64,000 nucleotides of DNA from Flavobacterium sandaracinum (GTDB lineage Bacteria; Bacteroidota; Bacteroidia; Flavobacteriales; Flavobacteriaceae): the NCBI RefSeq assembly GCF_004349135.1, contig NZ_SMFN01000018.1:1-64000 (forward strand). The letters run 5' to 3'. The notes beneath the pieces were generated by a model. That model saw nothing but the letters and a program-made list of their open reading frames with translations. It made no database searches and was not told where the DNA came from. This document shows, in pieces, positions 1 to 7,872 of the stretch. Numbering within the stretch: position 1 is the first letter of the stretch; every line of letters starts with the position of its first letter. The position numbers were made by a program, and so were the translations under genes.

Positions 1-2
1 AA

Positions 3-203
3 AAAGTCAATGGCGAACACAGTTTGATTATGCTCGTGTATAACATCAAACGCTCGATAAATATACTGGGCGTACCAGATTTAATTGCCAAACTCAAGAA
101 CTGGAAGTCACCTTACAAAACCAAAGGTGTTCTTGTTTTAAAAAGGGCTATTTTAAGGCTTTTTAACGACTTATTCGGATTGGACTTAGCAATTGCTGCT
201 TAA
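3..203 (+). CDS. Transposase, C-terminal fragment (IS1182-like), cut by window edge
   Basis: The window opens inside a reading frame that ends at the TAA at 201-203; 66 residues are visible. It contains the stretch SLIMLVYNIKRSINILG, which resembles the C-terminal end of DDE transposases of the IS1182 type, where a Tyr-Asn-x-Lys-Arg segment follows the catalytic Glu region. The N-terminal part, including the DDE residues, lies outside the window, so it cannot be said whether the element is intact. Downstream, two small hairpins (235-263 and 267-288) could act as its terminator or belong to the element's end. No clear terminal inverted repeat can be defined from this side alone. The identification is moderately sure; IS5 or IS4 relatives are alternatives. 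Confidence 0.6.
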   Translation, partial: KVNGEHSLIMLVYNIKRSINILGVPDLIAKLKNWKSPYKTKGVLVLKRAILRLFNDLFGLDLAIAA

Positions 204-234
204 AAAACAAGCTTGTTTAGCGTGCTTATATTGA

Positions 235-288
235 AGTATACAGCGATGATTTTTGCTGTACTTAAGTGAAAAACGGAGTTTTTTCACA
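235..288 (+). terminator. Two adjacent hairpins after the transposase fragment
   Basis: An AAGTAnnCAGC arm at 235-245 pairs with GCTGTACTT at 255-263, and GTGAAAAA at 267-274 pairs with TTTTTTCAC ending at 288. They lie just downstream of the transposase stop. The rest of 204-450 holds no credible gene. Confidence 0.3.
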
Positions 289-390
289 GCCTGACGTTTT
301 GCTACTAGGCGATGTAGCGGGGTTAAATTTACTGTTTTATCTGTTGTTACTTTTTTCGGCAAGTACAAAACCGTTTTAATTTCAGCCGAT

Positions 391-430
391 TCCCGCTATT
401 GCGCTTAGTAGCTGTTGGTGGATGGCTTTC
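391..430. repeat. Left copy of a repeat flanking the 504-1277 gene
   Basis: This stretch has the order CCGCTA..GCGCTTA..TGGATGGCTTT (exact 11-mer at 419-429), which recurs at 1330-1371 in the same orientation. It also carries GTTGGTGGATGGCTT (414-428), which is repeated inverted as AAGCTTTCCACCAAC at 1304-1318 (13 of 15 matches). The pair brackets one gene, like the boundary of a mobile cassette. Confidence 0.5.
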
Positions 431-452
431 TTGTCGGTTACACTTTTCCACG

Positions 453-482
453 TTGCAATTTAATAATATTTTCTTACTTTCG
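453..482 (+). promoter_or_regulatory. Probable promoter of the 504-1277 gene
   Basis: TTG at 453-455, a 19-nt spacer and TACTTTCG at 475-482 match the Bacteroidota promoter pattern with one mismatch in the -7 box (TTCG for TTTG). Transcription would start near 489, only about 15 nt before the ATG at 504. It lies inside the left repeat boundary, so the gene would carry its own promoter. Confidence 0.5.
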
Positions 483-503
483 TCTTTCTAATTTACGCAA
501 TTT

Positions 504-1277
504 ATGAAAAAGAATTTTACAATTTCAATATTGATATTTTTATTAATTTCTGTAATTACGTTTTCTTATGTAAAATTAATGTCTTTACAATCTACGGTTA
601 ATTCTCTTTCAAATGAGGTCTATATTTTGAAAAACCCTTGTTCAAAAATAACCTTGAATGTAGCCAATAATAAATTAAATTACAAAGATGATTTTTTAAA
701 CGAACAAATTAGTAATTCGACAACATTAATTTTAAGCGTTATTGGATTTGCTCTTGTATTCGCTGGAGTTTTCACCTATTTCTTCGGTAAAAGTGTCTTT
801 CTCGATGTCCTCAAGCAGTTTAGACTTAAAATCAATGAAGTCAGAGCCGAGGTACGCCAAGCTAAGAATACCAATGAGAAGAACTATAATGACATAAGGG
901 TTAAGCATAATGATTTTGAGTTTAGTTTAAATTATAATCAGGGTAACTTCTATGTAACTTTATACAATAAATACGTTGATGATAAAAATACAGAGATGAG
1001 TTTGTATTACGCTTTAATCGCTTTTTCTGATTTTACAACTTGTTGTTTAAGTACTTCTGTTAAAAATGACGCTGAATTTAAAATTGAAAAAGTTGAGTAT
1101 ATTAAAAACGGATTAAACAATCTAACAGAATTCAAAAATTATAAAGTAAACATAGAATTTGGCGGAACAATTCAGAACAATATAACTAATATCAGAAAAA
1201 TAGATAATGTTGAAATAGATATTCTACTTTCAAAACTTCAAGCGTCTATTACGTATGAAAATAGAAAAGTAAGTTAG
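504..1277 (+). CDS. Hypothetical two-pass membrane protein
   Basis: A 257-residue protein of no recognised family. Residues about 5-25 form a hydrophobic segment and residues about 73-97 a second one (ILSVIGFALVFAGVFTYFFG), followed by a charged, probably coiled stretch (KINEVRAEVRQAKNTNEKN, about 112-131) and a soluble C-terminal half of about 125 residues. The protein is therefore probably inner-membrane anchored with the C-terminal domain on one face. It stands alone between the transposase remnant and tig, has its own promoter-like sequence and is bracketed by direct and inverted repeats. Codon use is very AT-rich (Lys and Asn as AAA/AAT), more so than in tig. These features suggest acquired accessory DNA. 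No function is proposed. Confidence 0.75.
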   Translation: MKKNFTISILIFLLISVITFSYVKLMSLQSTVNSLSNEVYILKNPCSKITLNVANNKLNYKDDFLNEQISNSTTLILSVIGFALVFAGVFTYFFGKSVFLDVLKQFRLKINEVRAEVRQAKNTNEKNYNDIRVKHNDFEFSLNYNQGNFYVTLYNKYVDDKNTEMSLYYALIAFSDFTTCCLSTSVKNDAEFKIEKVEYIKNGLNNLTEFKNYKVNIEFGGTIQNNITNIRKIDNVEIDILLSKLQASITYENRKVS

Positions 1278-1303
1278 TTATCTTTAGCACTTCTGTTTCT
1301 CAC

Positions 1304-1383
1304 AAGCTTTCCACCAACTTGTATATATCCGCTACAAAGTAGCGCTTATACACCCAATTTTGGATGGCTTTGCGCTACTTTGT
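1304..1383. repeat. Right repeat with hairpins after the 504-1277 gene
   Basis: It contains AAGCTTTCCACCAAC (1304-1318, inverse of 414-428), an imperfect hairpin from GTATA (1321) to TATAC (1350), and a perfect 12-bp inverted repeat ACAAAGTAGCGC (1334-1345) / GCGCTACTTTGT (1372-1383). TGGATGGCTTT at 1361-1371 is an exact direct copy of 419-429. The palindromic content resembles a recombination or terminator site. Confidence 0.5.
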
Positions 1384-1466
1384 TTCGTTTTATCTGTTTT
1401 CAAATATATTAAAATTTTTTCTTACAAACTATCAAAGCAACTTCATATTGTTGAATACCATAATCC

Positions 1467-1577
1467 GCGTGAAGGATGGCAGTGGAGCTCTTTATGATTT
1501 TGTCCCGCAGGGCAAAACCATAAAAGCGGGAACGTACAGCCTGACGCACCGCAGCCAAACGGAGGTGCGACACGCCC
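1467..1577 (+). repeat. Structured intergenic element, family A, copy 1
   Basis: This 111-nt element opens with GCGTG and closes with CACGCCC, which pair as an outer stem. Near the 3' end the conserved CAGCCTGA is followed by a hairpin CGCACC/GGTGCG. Related copies lie at 10298-10408 (minus strand, also 111 nt) and 44938-45037. The third, internal arm differs between copies. It sits upstream of the tig promoter, but the other copies do not sit in leader regions, so a cis-regulatory role is unlikely. It may be a dispersed structured repeat or a small RNA. A short open frame across it (1364-1612) looks accidental. Confidence 0.6.
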
Positions 1578-1654
1578 AAATCACTCTAATTATCCTAGAA
1601 TTTTGGAGATAGAATCCGTTGGAATTCAATACACAAGGTTCGGGCGGAAAAAAC

Positions 1655-1685
1655 TTGGTTGGCTGGTAAAAATTTTATAATTTTG
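1655..1685 (+). promoter_or_regulatory. tig promoter
   Basis: TTGG at 1655-1658, a 19-nt spacer and TAATTTTG at 1678-1685 give a full match to the Bacteroidota consensus TAnnTTTG. The expected start near 1692 leaves a leader of about 28 nt before the ATG at 1720. Confidence 0.7.
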
Positions 1686-1719
1686 CAGACCGAAATTATA
1701 ATGTAAAGTAAAGAAGAAG

Positions 1720-3045
1720 ATGGATATCAAAAGAGTAGCAATAGACGCTGTAAACGAGACAATTGTAATGACTGTAGTTCAAATGGATTACAAAGGTCAA
1801 GTAGCAAAAAGAATAAACGAAAAAATGCCTTTGGCAACGGTTAAAGGTTTTAGAAAAGGCGCTGTGCCTAAAGACCTTGTTGAAAAACAATACGGAAAAG
1901 CAATCAAACAAGAAGAAGTTACTAAAGTAGTTGACTTAGCGCTTGAGCGTTTTGTGCAATCAGAAAGACTAAACTTGCTTGGAACACCTCTTCCTAAAGT
2001 AAACGAAGCGTTTTCTTGGGATGCGGAAGAATTGGTTTTTGAATATGAAATTGGTTTGGTTCCTGACTTCACTTTAGATCTAGAGGCTAAAAATGACATC
2101 GTAAAATATGTAGTTTCAGCGGATGATAAATTGATTGAAGGTCAAGTAGAAAGAATCCAAAAACAATTTGGAACTGCAATTCCTCAAGAAGTTGTTGCTG
2201 CAGATTCAGATGTAACAGGAACATTCACAAACGAAGAAAAAGGAATTAATAACGCTACCACTATTGCTGCTGATCTTTTCAAAGACAAAGCGACTTTTGA
2301 CCTTTTCATAGGTAAAAAAGTAGGTGATGTAGTGACTGTAAATACAAAAGGTTTATTTGAAGACGATCATCAATTGATGGACGTGATGAAAGTAAGTCAT
2401 GATGACGTTCACGGTTTAGAAGTGGAGGTAGCTTTCACAATTGAAGCAATCAACACGGCTGAATTAGCGGAATTGAACCAAGAATTGTTTGACAAATTGT
2501 TTGGAGCTGGAACAGTTTCTTCATTAGAAGAATTGAAAGCAAAAATCAAAGAAGATGCAGAATCTCAATTTGCTACGCAAGCAGACCAAAAATTATTAGG
2601 GGATGTTACTGAGTTTTTAATCGAAAGCACCAAGTTTGATTTACCAGCTGAATTCCTAAAAAAATGGTTACAAACTGTAGGAGAGAAAAAATTATCTCCT
2701 GAGGAAGCTGAAGTGGAATATGCACGTTCTGAAAAAGGATTGCGTTTTCAATTGATCGAAGGTAGAGCAATGGCTCAATCGGATATCAAAATCACTTTTG
2801 AAGATTTGAAAACATTCACAACAAAAAACATCCGTCAACAAATGGCACAATTCGGACAAACAAATCCTACGGACGAAGAAGTTCAAGGAATTGTTGCTAG
2901 AGTTTTGTCTAACCAAGACGAGGTTAAAAGACTTTCTGACCAAGTGGTGGCAGAGAAATTATTGGAATTGTTCAAAGAAAAAGCAAACCCAACAACTAAA
3001 GAAGTGACTTACGACGAATTTATTGCTGCGTCTTACGGAGAATAA
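1720..3045 (+). CDS. tig: Trigger factor
   Basis: A ribosome-associated chaperone and peptidyl-prolyl isomerase that shields nascent chains at the exit tunnel. The 441 residues match the usual length of about 430-450. The N-terminal ribosome-binding domain (about 1-110) carries the signature-like FRKGAVPKDLVEKQYG (44-59), corresponding to the GFRxGxxP loop. A central PPIase-like region (about 150-250) is poorly conserved, as in other Bacteroidota trigger factors, and the C-terminal helical arms follow, rich in Lys and Glu. The ATG at 1720 is the only start fitting the family N-terminus. It is followed by clpP and clpX on the same strand, the classic tig-clpP-clpX order, though a 398-nt gap with a terminator-like hairpin separates it from clpP. 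Confidence 0.95.
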   Translation: MDIKRVAIDAVNETIVMTVVQMDYKGQVAKRINEKMPLATVKGFRKGAVPKDLVEKQYGKAIKQEEVTKVVDLALERFVQSERLNLLGTPLPKVNEAFSWDAEELVFEYEIGLVPDFTLDLEAKNDIVKYVVSADDKLIEGQVERIQKQFGTAIPQEVVAADSDVTGTFTNEEKGINNATTIAADLFKDKATFDLFIGKKVGDVVTVNTKGLFEDDHQLMDVMKVSHDDVHGLEVEVAFTIEAINTAELAELNQELFDKLFGAGTVSSLEELKAKIKEDAESQFATQADQKLLGDVTEFLIESTKFDLPAEFLKKWLQTVGEKKLSPEEAEVEYARSEKGLRFQLIEGRAMAQSDIKITFEDLKTFTTKNIRQQMAQFGQTNPTDEEVQGIVARVLSNQDEVKRLSDQVVAEKLLELFKEKANPTTKEVTYDEFIAASYGE

Positions 3046-3129
3046 ATAGCGTTTGTACTGTCATAAATTCGAAAGTCAAAAGCCCTAAGAGCGCTAGAGA
3101 TTATTAAAATTTTATGATTTGATTACAGA

Positions 3130-3158
3130 TTGTAAACAATAAAAAATAGTTATATTTG
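3130..3158 (+). promoter_or_regulatory. Promoter-like sequence between tig and clpP
   Basis: TTG at 3130-3132, an 18-nt spacer and TATATTTG at 3151-3158 match the -33/-7 consensus well. The -7 box runs directly into the left arm of the hairpin at 3158-3187. A transcript from here would begin within the hairpin. Confidence 0.5.
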
Positions 3159-3192
3159 AGCGTCAGAAAAATATTTTTTTGACGCTCTTTTG
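3158..3192 (+). terminator. Terminator-like hairpin after tig
   Basis: GAGCGTCA (3158-3165) pairs perfectly with TGACGCTC (3180-3187) and is followed by TTTTGTTT. It probably ends tig transcription, 110 nt beyond the stop codon. Confidence 0.65.
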
Positions 3193-3207
3193 TTTGAATT
3201 AATTTCA

Positions 3208-3349
3208 GGAGCTAATCCAGCTGTACGTTTCAAGTTTTTTCTTCCGTTTGAGTTTTTTAAATTCCTGCAAGAGCTTCTTTCAGTCGCTTTGCAAGAATAA
3301 AAAAACTAAAAAACGGAATTCAAAAAGCTTTTTACTCCCATCTGGGCTA
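3208..3349 (-). repeat. Structured intergenic element, family B, copy 1 (minus strand)
   Basis: Read on the minus strand this 142-nt block begins TAGCCCAG and ends CTGGATTAGCTCC, so the ends pair (AGC/GCT and CCAG/CTGG). In the middle, TGCAA/TTGCA closes a loop containing AGCGACT..AGAAGCTC. A second copy with the same order, length and loop lies at 50564-50706 on the plus strand, with changed but still pairing stems. It fills most of the tig-clpP gap; no gene is present there. Confidence 0.6.
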
Positions 3350-3363
3350 AAAAATAAGACATA

Positions 3364-3395
3364 TTGACATCATTTATAAAGAGGTATGACCTTTG
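3364..3395 (+). promoter_or_regulatory. Possible clpP promoter
   Basis: TTG at 3364-3366, a 21-nt spacer and GACCTTTG at 3388-3395 (first base off consensus) lie about 50 nt before the clpP ATG. It is a weaker match than the tig promoter. Confidence 0.4.
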
Positions 3396-3443
3396 CATTA
3401 AATGGAATCATAAGATATAACGTAAAACTTAGAACAATAAAAT

Positions 3444-4118
3444 ATGAACTACGGTAAAGAATTTAAAAAATTTGCTACAAAGGACCACGGCGTAAACTCG
3501 ATGTATTACGATAAAATCGTAGGCGCAATGACTCCTAAAAACATGACTCCATATATCATCGAAGAACGTCAGTTGAATATTTCACAATTGGACGTTTTCT
3601 CTAGGCTGATGATGGATCGCATTATATTCCTTGGAACAGGAATCGATGACCAAATTGCAAACATTGTTCAAGCACAGTTATTGTTCTTGGAAAGTGCTGA
3701 TGCTTCTAAGGATATTCAAATTTATTTGAATTCTCCAGGAGGAAGTGTTTACGCAGGATTAGGAATTTATGACACCATGCAATACATCAAACCAGATGTA
3801 GCGACTATTTGTACTGGAATGGCAGCTTCTATGGGAGCAGTGCTTTTATGTGCAGGTGCTGCAGGAAAACGTTCGGCATTGCCGCATTCAAGAGTAATGA
3901 TTCACCAACCGTCAGGTGGAGCGCAAGGAGTGGCTACGGATATGGAAATCAACTTGCGTGAAATGTTGAAATTGAAAGATGAGTTATACAAAATTATCTC
4001 GCAGCACTCTGGACAAACATTTGACAAAGTTCATACGGACAGTGAACGTGATTATTGGATGATTGCTGAAGAAGCAAAAGCGTATGGAATGATTGATGAG
4101 GTTTTAATAAGAGGATAG
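3444..4118 (+). CDS. clpP: ATP-dependent Clp protease proteolytic subunit
   Basis: A serine peptidase (family S14) that forms the tetradecameric proteolytic chamber served by ClpX. The 224 residues carry the complete triad: Ser129 in GMAASMG, His154 in MIHQPSGG and Asp203 in ERDYW. The glycine-rich LNSPGGSVYAG stretch (95-105) and the handle region are as expected. The ATG at 3444 gives an N-terminus with the usual short extension found in Flavobacteriaceae ClpP. clpX follows 166 nt downstream on the same strand with its own promoter-like sequence, so the two can be transcribed together or separately. No anomaly is seen. Confidence 0.97.
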   Translation: MNYGKEFKKFATKDHGVNSMYYDKIVGAMTPKNMTPYIIEERQLNISQLDVFSRLMMDRIIFLGTGIDDQIANIVQAQLLFLESADASKDIQIYLNSPGGSVYAGLGIYDTMQYIKPDVATICTGMAASMGAVLLCAGAAGKRSALPHSRVMIHQPSGGAQGVATDMEINLREMLKLKDELYKIISQHSGQTFDKVHTDSERDYWMIAEEAKAYGMIDEVLIRG

Positions 4119-4235
4119 ATTTTTAAGATTCAGAGTTGCAAAGGAGCTGAGTTTCAAAGGTGGCAATTTGTGGTTTTGAGATTAAATAAATAGATTAAAA
4201 ATGAAGTTTCGGGTTGATAGATTTTCAGAGTCCTT

Positions 4236-4263
4236 TTGTAGACTTTGTACCCTTGTACCTTTG
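4236..4263 (+). promoter_or_regulatory. clpX promoter
   Basis: TTG at 4236-4238, a 17-nt spacer and TACCTTTG at 4256-4263 match the consensus, 22 nt before the clpX ATG. The surrounding 4125-4275 is a degenerate, partly self-complementary spacer with repeated TTTGTAcc and AAGATTCAnAG words; no gene is present in it. Confidence 0.5.
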
Positions 4264-4284
4264 AATCTTTGTAACTAAATAAAA

Positions 4285-5517
4285 ATGGCAAAAGTAGTAT
4301 TAGAATGTTCGTTTTGTGGAAGAAAGAAGCCAGAAACTAGTTTATTGATTGCTGGTATCAATGCACATATTTGTGATAAATGTATCGAACAAGCGCACGG
4401 AATTGTTTTAGAAGAATTAAAATCTGGCGGAAGTTCAAAAATTGTTGGTGATTTGATTTTGAAAAAACCAAAAGAAATCAGAGCGTTTTTGGATCAATAT
4501 GTAATTGGGCAAGACCAAACTAAAAAAGTAATGTCGGTGGCAGTTTACAACCACTACAAACGTTTGATGCAACAGCAATTAGACGATGAAGTAGAGATTG
4601 AAAAAAGTAACATCATCATGGTGGGTCAAACTGGAACAGGAAAAACATTAGTGGCTAAAACCATTGCAAAAATGTTAGACGTTCCTTTAGCCATTGTGGA
4701 TGCGACCGTTCTTACTGAAGCGGGTTATGTAGGAGAAGATGTCGAAAGTATTTTGACACGTCTTTTACAAGCTGCTGATTATGATGTAGCCAAAGCAGAA
4801 CGCGGAATCGTATTCATTGACGAAATAGATAAAATTGCACGCAAGAGTGACAATCCGTCTATTACGCGTGACGTTTCGGGTGAAGGGGTGCAACAAGCCT
4901 TATTGAAATTACTAGAAGGAACCGTTGTAAATGTTCCACCAAAAGGAGGACGCAAGCACCCAGACCAAAAATTTGTTGAGGTGAACACGCAAAACATTTT
5001 GTTTATTGCTGGTGGTGCTTTTGATGGAATCGAAAGAATTATTTCGAAACGATTGAACCGTCAGGCCGTGGGGTATTCTACTTCAAAAAATGTGGATAAT
5101 ATTGACAAAGAAAATTTACTACAATACATCATCCCGAAAGACATCAAGGATTTTGGATTAATTCCGGAGATTATTGGTCGTTTGCCAGTATTGACACACA
5201 TGGATCCTTTAGATAGAGAAACCTTGCGTGCGATTTTGACACAGCCTAAAAATGCGTTAATCAAACAATACGAGAAATTGTTTTTGATGGATGAAGTAAC
5301 TTTTACCATCACTGACGAAGCCTTGGATTTTATTGTGGATAAAGCATTAGAATATAAATTAGGAGCTCGTGGATTGCGCTCTTTATGCGAAGCCATCTTA
5401 ACTGATGCGATGTATGAATTACCAAGTTCTGATGACAAAATTTTAGAAATAGATGTAGAATATGCTAAAGAAACATTGAATAAAAATTTATTGAAACGTT
5501 TGGAGATTGCATCGTAA
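4285..5517 (+). CDS. clpX: ATP-dependent Clp protease ATP-binding subunit ClpX
   Basis: An AAA+ unfoldase that recognises tagged or misfolded substrates and feeds them into ClpP. The 410 residues begin with the C4 zinc-binding domain (Cys8, Cys11, Cys30, Cys33), which binds adaptors and substrates. The AAA+ core has Walker A GQTGTGKT (114-121), the pore loop GYVG (147-150) and Walker B with Asp179-Glu180 in VFIDEIDK. The sensor-2 region is GARGLR near the C-terminus. It ends at a strong terminator. Gene order after clpP is the standard one. Confidence 0.97.
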   Translation: MAKVVLECSFCGRKKPETSLLIAGINAHICDKCIEQAHGIVLEELKSGGSSKIVGDLILKKPKEIRAFLDQYVIGQDQTKKVMSVAVYNHYKRLMQQQLDDEVEIEKSNIIMVGQTGTGKTLVAKTIAKMLDVPLAIVDATVLTEAGYVGEDVESILTRLLQAADYDVAKAERGIVFIDEIDKIARKSDNPSITRDVSGEGVQQALLKLLEGTVVNVPPKGGRKHPDQKFVEVNTQNILFIAGGAFDGIERIISKRLNRQAVGYSTSKNVDNIDKENLLQYIIPKDIKDFGLIPEIIGRLPVLTHMDPLDRETLRAILTQPKNALIKQYEKLFLMDEVTFTITDEALDFIVDKALEYKLGARGLRSLCEAILTDAMYELPSSDDKILEIDVEYAKETLNKNLLKRLEIAS

Positions 5518-5541
5518 AAAATGCATTTTTCTTAAAAATAC

Positions 5542-5573
5542 AAACCTGTTCATTCATTTGGACAGGTTTTTTT
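5542..5573 (+). terminator. clpX terminator
   Basis: AACCTGTTC (5543-5551) pairs with GGACAGGTT (5560-5568), one G-T pair, followed by a run of T. Confidence 0.8.
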
Positions 5574-5679
5574 ATGGGGAAATTACACTATTTGTTATTG
5601 TTTGAAAAAAGGAACATTATTTTTTTTTATCAACGTCAGATTGTCGATTTTTGTCCATTCTAAATCAAATATATACAAA

Positions 5680-6918
5680 ATGCAAATAGAAGAGGTAGAG
5701 GTAATTTTACTAAAAGTTTCAGGTCAGGATAAGCCCGGAGTAACCGCTGGTTTGACATCTATTTTGGCAAATTATGACGCCATTATTTTAGATATAGGTC
5801 AAGCCGATATTCATGACACACTTTCTTTAGGTATTTTATTTGAAATAAAAGCGGGTTCTTCTTCCGCTCCTGTTCTAAAAGATTTATTGTTTAAAGCCTA
5901 TGAATTGGGTGTGAAAGTAAAGTTCATACCGATTTCGATTGCTGATTACGAAATATGGGTCAAAGGACAACGAAAGCAACGCTACTCTATCAATGTTTTG
6001 GGTGAGACATTAACGGCGGTTCAATTGGCAGCTGTCACAAAAATACTGTCAAACCAAAATTTGAATATTGACGCAATCAAAAGATTAACCGGTAGGGTTT
6101 CTATTTTGGAAAAAGAGGAGTTTCCGCGTTCCTGCATACAATTATCAGTTACGGGAACTATTGTAGATAAAACGTTTATGACCGCTAGTTTTATGGAAAT
6201 TTCCAGAACGTTAGATGTTGATATTTCGTTTCAAGAAGACAATATGTACCGAAGAAACCGCCGTTTGGTGTGTTTTGATATGGATTCGACCTTGATTCAA
6301 ACCGAAGTCATTGATGAATTAGCCGAGTTAGCTGGTGTGGGTGAGCAAGTAAAAGCCATTACAGAAGCAGCCATGAACGGTGAAATCGATTTCAGCGAAA
6401 GCTTCAAACAACGAATGGCTTTATTAGAAGGTTTGAGTGAAGAGGTATTGCAAAAGGTTGCTGAAAATCTTCCCATAACTAAAGGAGCGCACCGCTTAAT
6501 GAAAGCCTTGAAATATTACGGCTATAAAACCGCAATTCTGTCAGGAGGATTTACCTTTTTTGGGAAATACTTGCAAAAGGAATTAGGGATTGATTACGTT
6601 CACGCCAATGAATTAGAAATCATTGATGGTAAATTAACTGGTAATTATTTAGGCGAAATTGTTGATGGTAAAAAGAAAGCAGAATACCTTCAAGCCATTG
6701 CTGATAAAGAAGGCATTCATATCAACCAGACCATTGCGGTGGGAGATGGCGCCAATGATTTACCAATGTTAAACTTAGCAGGTTTAGGAATTGCTTTTCA
6801 TGCCAAACCTACGGTAAAAGAAAAAGCAGAAAGTTCTATTTCTAGTTTAGGATTGGATGGTGTTTTGTATTTGTTGGGCTATCATGACAGGCATATCGAT
6901 ATGATGGAGCAGGAGTAA
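5680..6918 (+). CDS. serB: Phosphoserine phosphatase with ACT regulatory domains
   Basis: It hydrolyses O-phospho-L-serine in the last step of serine synthesis. The frame is open from a TTG at 5602, but the family N-terminus (ACT-like, VSGQDKPGVTAGLTSIL) starts right after the ATG at 5680, so 412 residues are preferred. Two ACT-like modules (about 8-85 and 100-185) precede a HAD phosphatase domain with the motif I nucleophile Asp200 in CFDMDSTLIQ. The later motifs are LSGGF in the middle and GDGANDLPML near the C-terminus. It stands alone after clpX. The 6919-7140 region behind it holds repeats and no gene. Confidence 0.93.
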   Translation: MQIEEVEVILLKVSGQDKPGVTAGLTSILANYDAIILDIGQADIHDTLSLGILFEIKAGSSSAPVLKDLLFKAYELGVKVKFIPISIADYEIWVKGQRKQRYSINVLGETLTAVQLAAVTKILSNQNLNIDAIKRLTGRVSILEKEEFPRSCIQLSVTGTIVDKTFMTASFMEISRTLDVDISFQEDNMYRRNRRLVCFDMDSTLIQTEVIDELAELAGVGEQVKAITEAAMNGEIDFSESFKQRMALLEGLSEEVLQKVAENLPITKGAHRLMKALKYYGYKTAILSGGFTFFGKYLQKELGIDYVHANELEIIDGKLTGNYLGEIVDGKKKAEYLQAIADKEGIHINQTIAVGDGANDLPMLNLAGLGIAFHAKPTVKEKAESSISSLGLDGVLYLLGYHDRHIDMMEQE

Positions 6919-6955
6919 AATACTATAATAACGATACGAATCATTGTCGGTAATA

Positions 6956-7057
6956 TGCCGTTAGGCATTAAATACAGGTAGAAAACATGAAATTGAATGA
7001 ATTTAGCGTGCCATAGGTACGCAATAATTAATGTTTTGTACCTACGGCACAAAAAAA
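6956..7057. repeat. REP-like palindromes after serB
   Basis: A small palindrome TGCCGTTAGGCA is followed by a longer stem GTGCCATAGGTAC (7008-7020) / GTACCTACGGCAC (7038-7050), 12 of 13 paired, then seven A. It lies between convergent genes (serB plus, 7141-7323 minus) and could terminate transcription from both sides. The wording resembles short palindromic repeats dispersed in flavobacterial genomes. Confidence 0.5.
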
Positions 7058-7140
7058 GTTCCAACCCTTGTATTAAAATAAATAAGGTAGTCCGAAAAGT
7101 GATTTTTGTATAACTTTTTTATTTAATGTAGGTACAGGTT

Positions 7141-7323
7141 TTACTGATCGTTGCTTGTTGAAAGATCTTGAAATTCCGTAGTTTCAATTTTATTCACTTT
7201 TTCAGAATAGTATTTTATCTTAAGTCTAAGTGTTTTTCTAACTAACAAATACAAATCAATCAGAATAACTGAAATGATTAAAATAAAAAATGCTGGGATT
7301 AGAGTAATAACCGATTCTATCAT
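7141..7323 (-). CDS. Small single-pass membrane protein, hypothetical
   Basis: Sixty residues. Residues about 5-29 form one transmembrane helix (VITLIPAFFILIISVILIDLYLLV), followed by a basic segment RKTLRLKIKYYSEKVNK and an acidic tail. No family is recognised. It starts with ATG, and a similar-strand gene for a small lipoprotein lies 66 nt upstream, so the two may be cotranscribed. That both frames are intact and on the same strand is the main support for its being real. Confidence 0.5.
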   Translation of the reverse strand: MIESVITLIPAFFILIISVILIDLYLLVRKTLRLKIKYYSEKVNKIETTEFQDLSTSNDQ

Positions 7324-7389
7324 AATGTTTATTTTCTTGTTTGATGTGTTAAAATTATAACTATATCAAACTTATTATTCAAAAACTTT

Positions 7390-7755
7390 TTATTCTTTTT
7401 TTATTGCGATATAAAATTCTTTACCGCTGTAATTGTATTTTTGGACACGAAGATTTGTTTTTTGATTCTTAACAGAATCTAAATTTGTTAGAATTGCTTC
7501 AAAATTAAAATATTTAGCATTTATTGGTATTTCAATTTTTTGTCTTTGATATATGCCATATAAACTAGAACCAAAATGAATTTTGTTAGTATTAGTAAGC
7601 TTTGATAGTAAATCCAAATCATTCTGCATGAACGCTTGTTTCCCTAATGCTAAATTATAAATTTCAATTGTTTCGTAATTACCAGCTGTTTGCCGTGATT
7701 TGCAATTTACAGATAACATATAAAAAACAACTAAAATCATAATTTTATAATTCAT
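7390..7755 (-). CDS. Small putative lipoprotein, hypothetical
   Basis: A 121-residue protein with a short signal peptide (MNYKIMILVVFYMLSVNC) ending in a lipobox-like SVNC, so Cys18 is the likely lipidated residue. The mature part of about 100 residues has no recognised domain; it contains a segment NLALGKQAFMQNDLDLLSKL that is probably helical. It would be an outer- or inner-membrane lipoprotein facing the periplasm. It lies upstream of the 60-residue membrane protein on the same strand. Confidence 0.6.
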   Translation of the reverse strand: MNYKIMILVVFYMLSVNCKSRQTAGNYETIEIYNLALGKQAFMQNDLDLLSKLTNTNKIHFGSSLYGIYQRQKIEIPINAKYFNFEAILTNLDSVKNQKTNLRVQKYNYSGKEFYIAIKKE

Positions 7756-7872
7756 AATTTAAATTTTATATTTTCAAAATCGAATTAAAAATCTTACTCG
7801 AAATGTGTTTAAGATTAGAAAACATTATTTTAATTTTTTATGCTTTGTCATGATTTTTTACAAAATCTTTTT

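Noticed and set aside
186..368. Minus-strand frame of 60 codons after the transposase end
   Set aside because: No start context or family resemblance; it overlaps the hairpins behind the transposase fragment.
391..430. Integron attC site
   Set aside because: The GTTGGTG word is only superficially like the attC core (the RRRY positions do not fit), and no integrase is seen.
1467..1577. Family A element as a tig riboswitch
   Set aside because: The other two copies lie between convergent genes or antisense to their neighbours, so a leader role for this copy is not supported.
1364..1612. Open frame of 82 codons on the plus strand
   Set aside because: It runs across the palindromic repeat and the family A element; no family wording, and the stretch is explained by the structured repeat.
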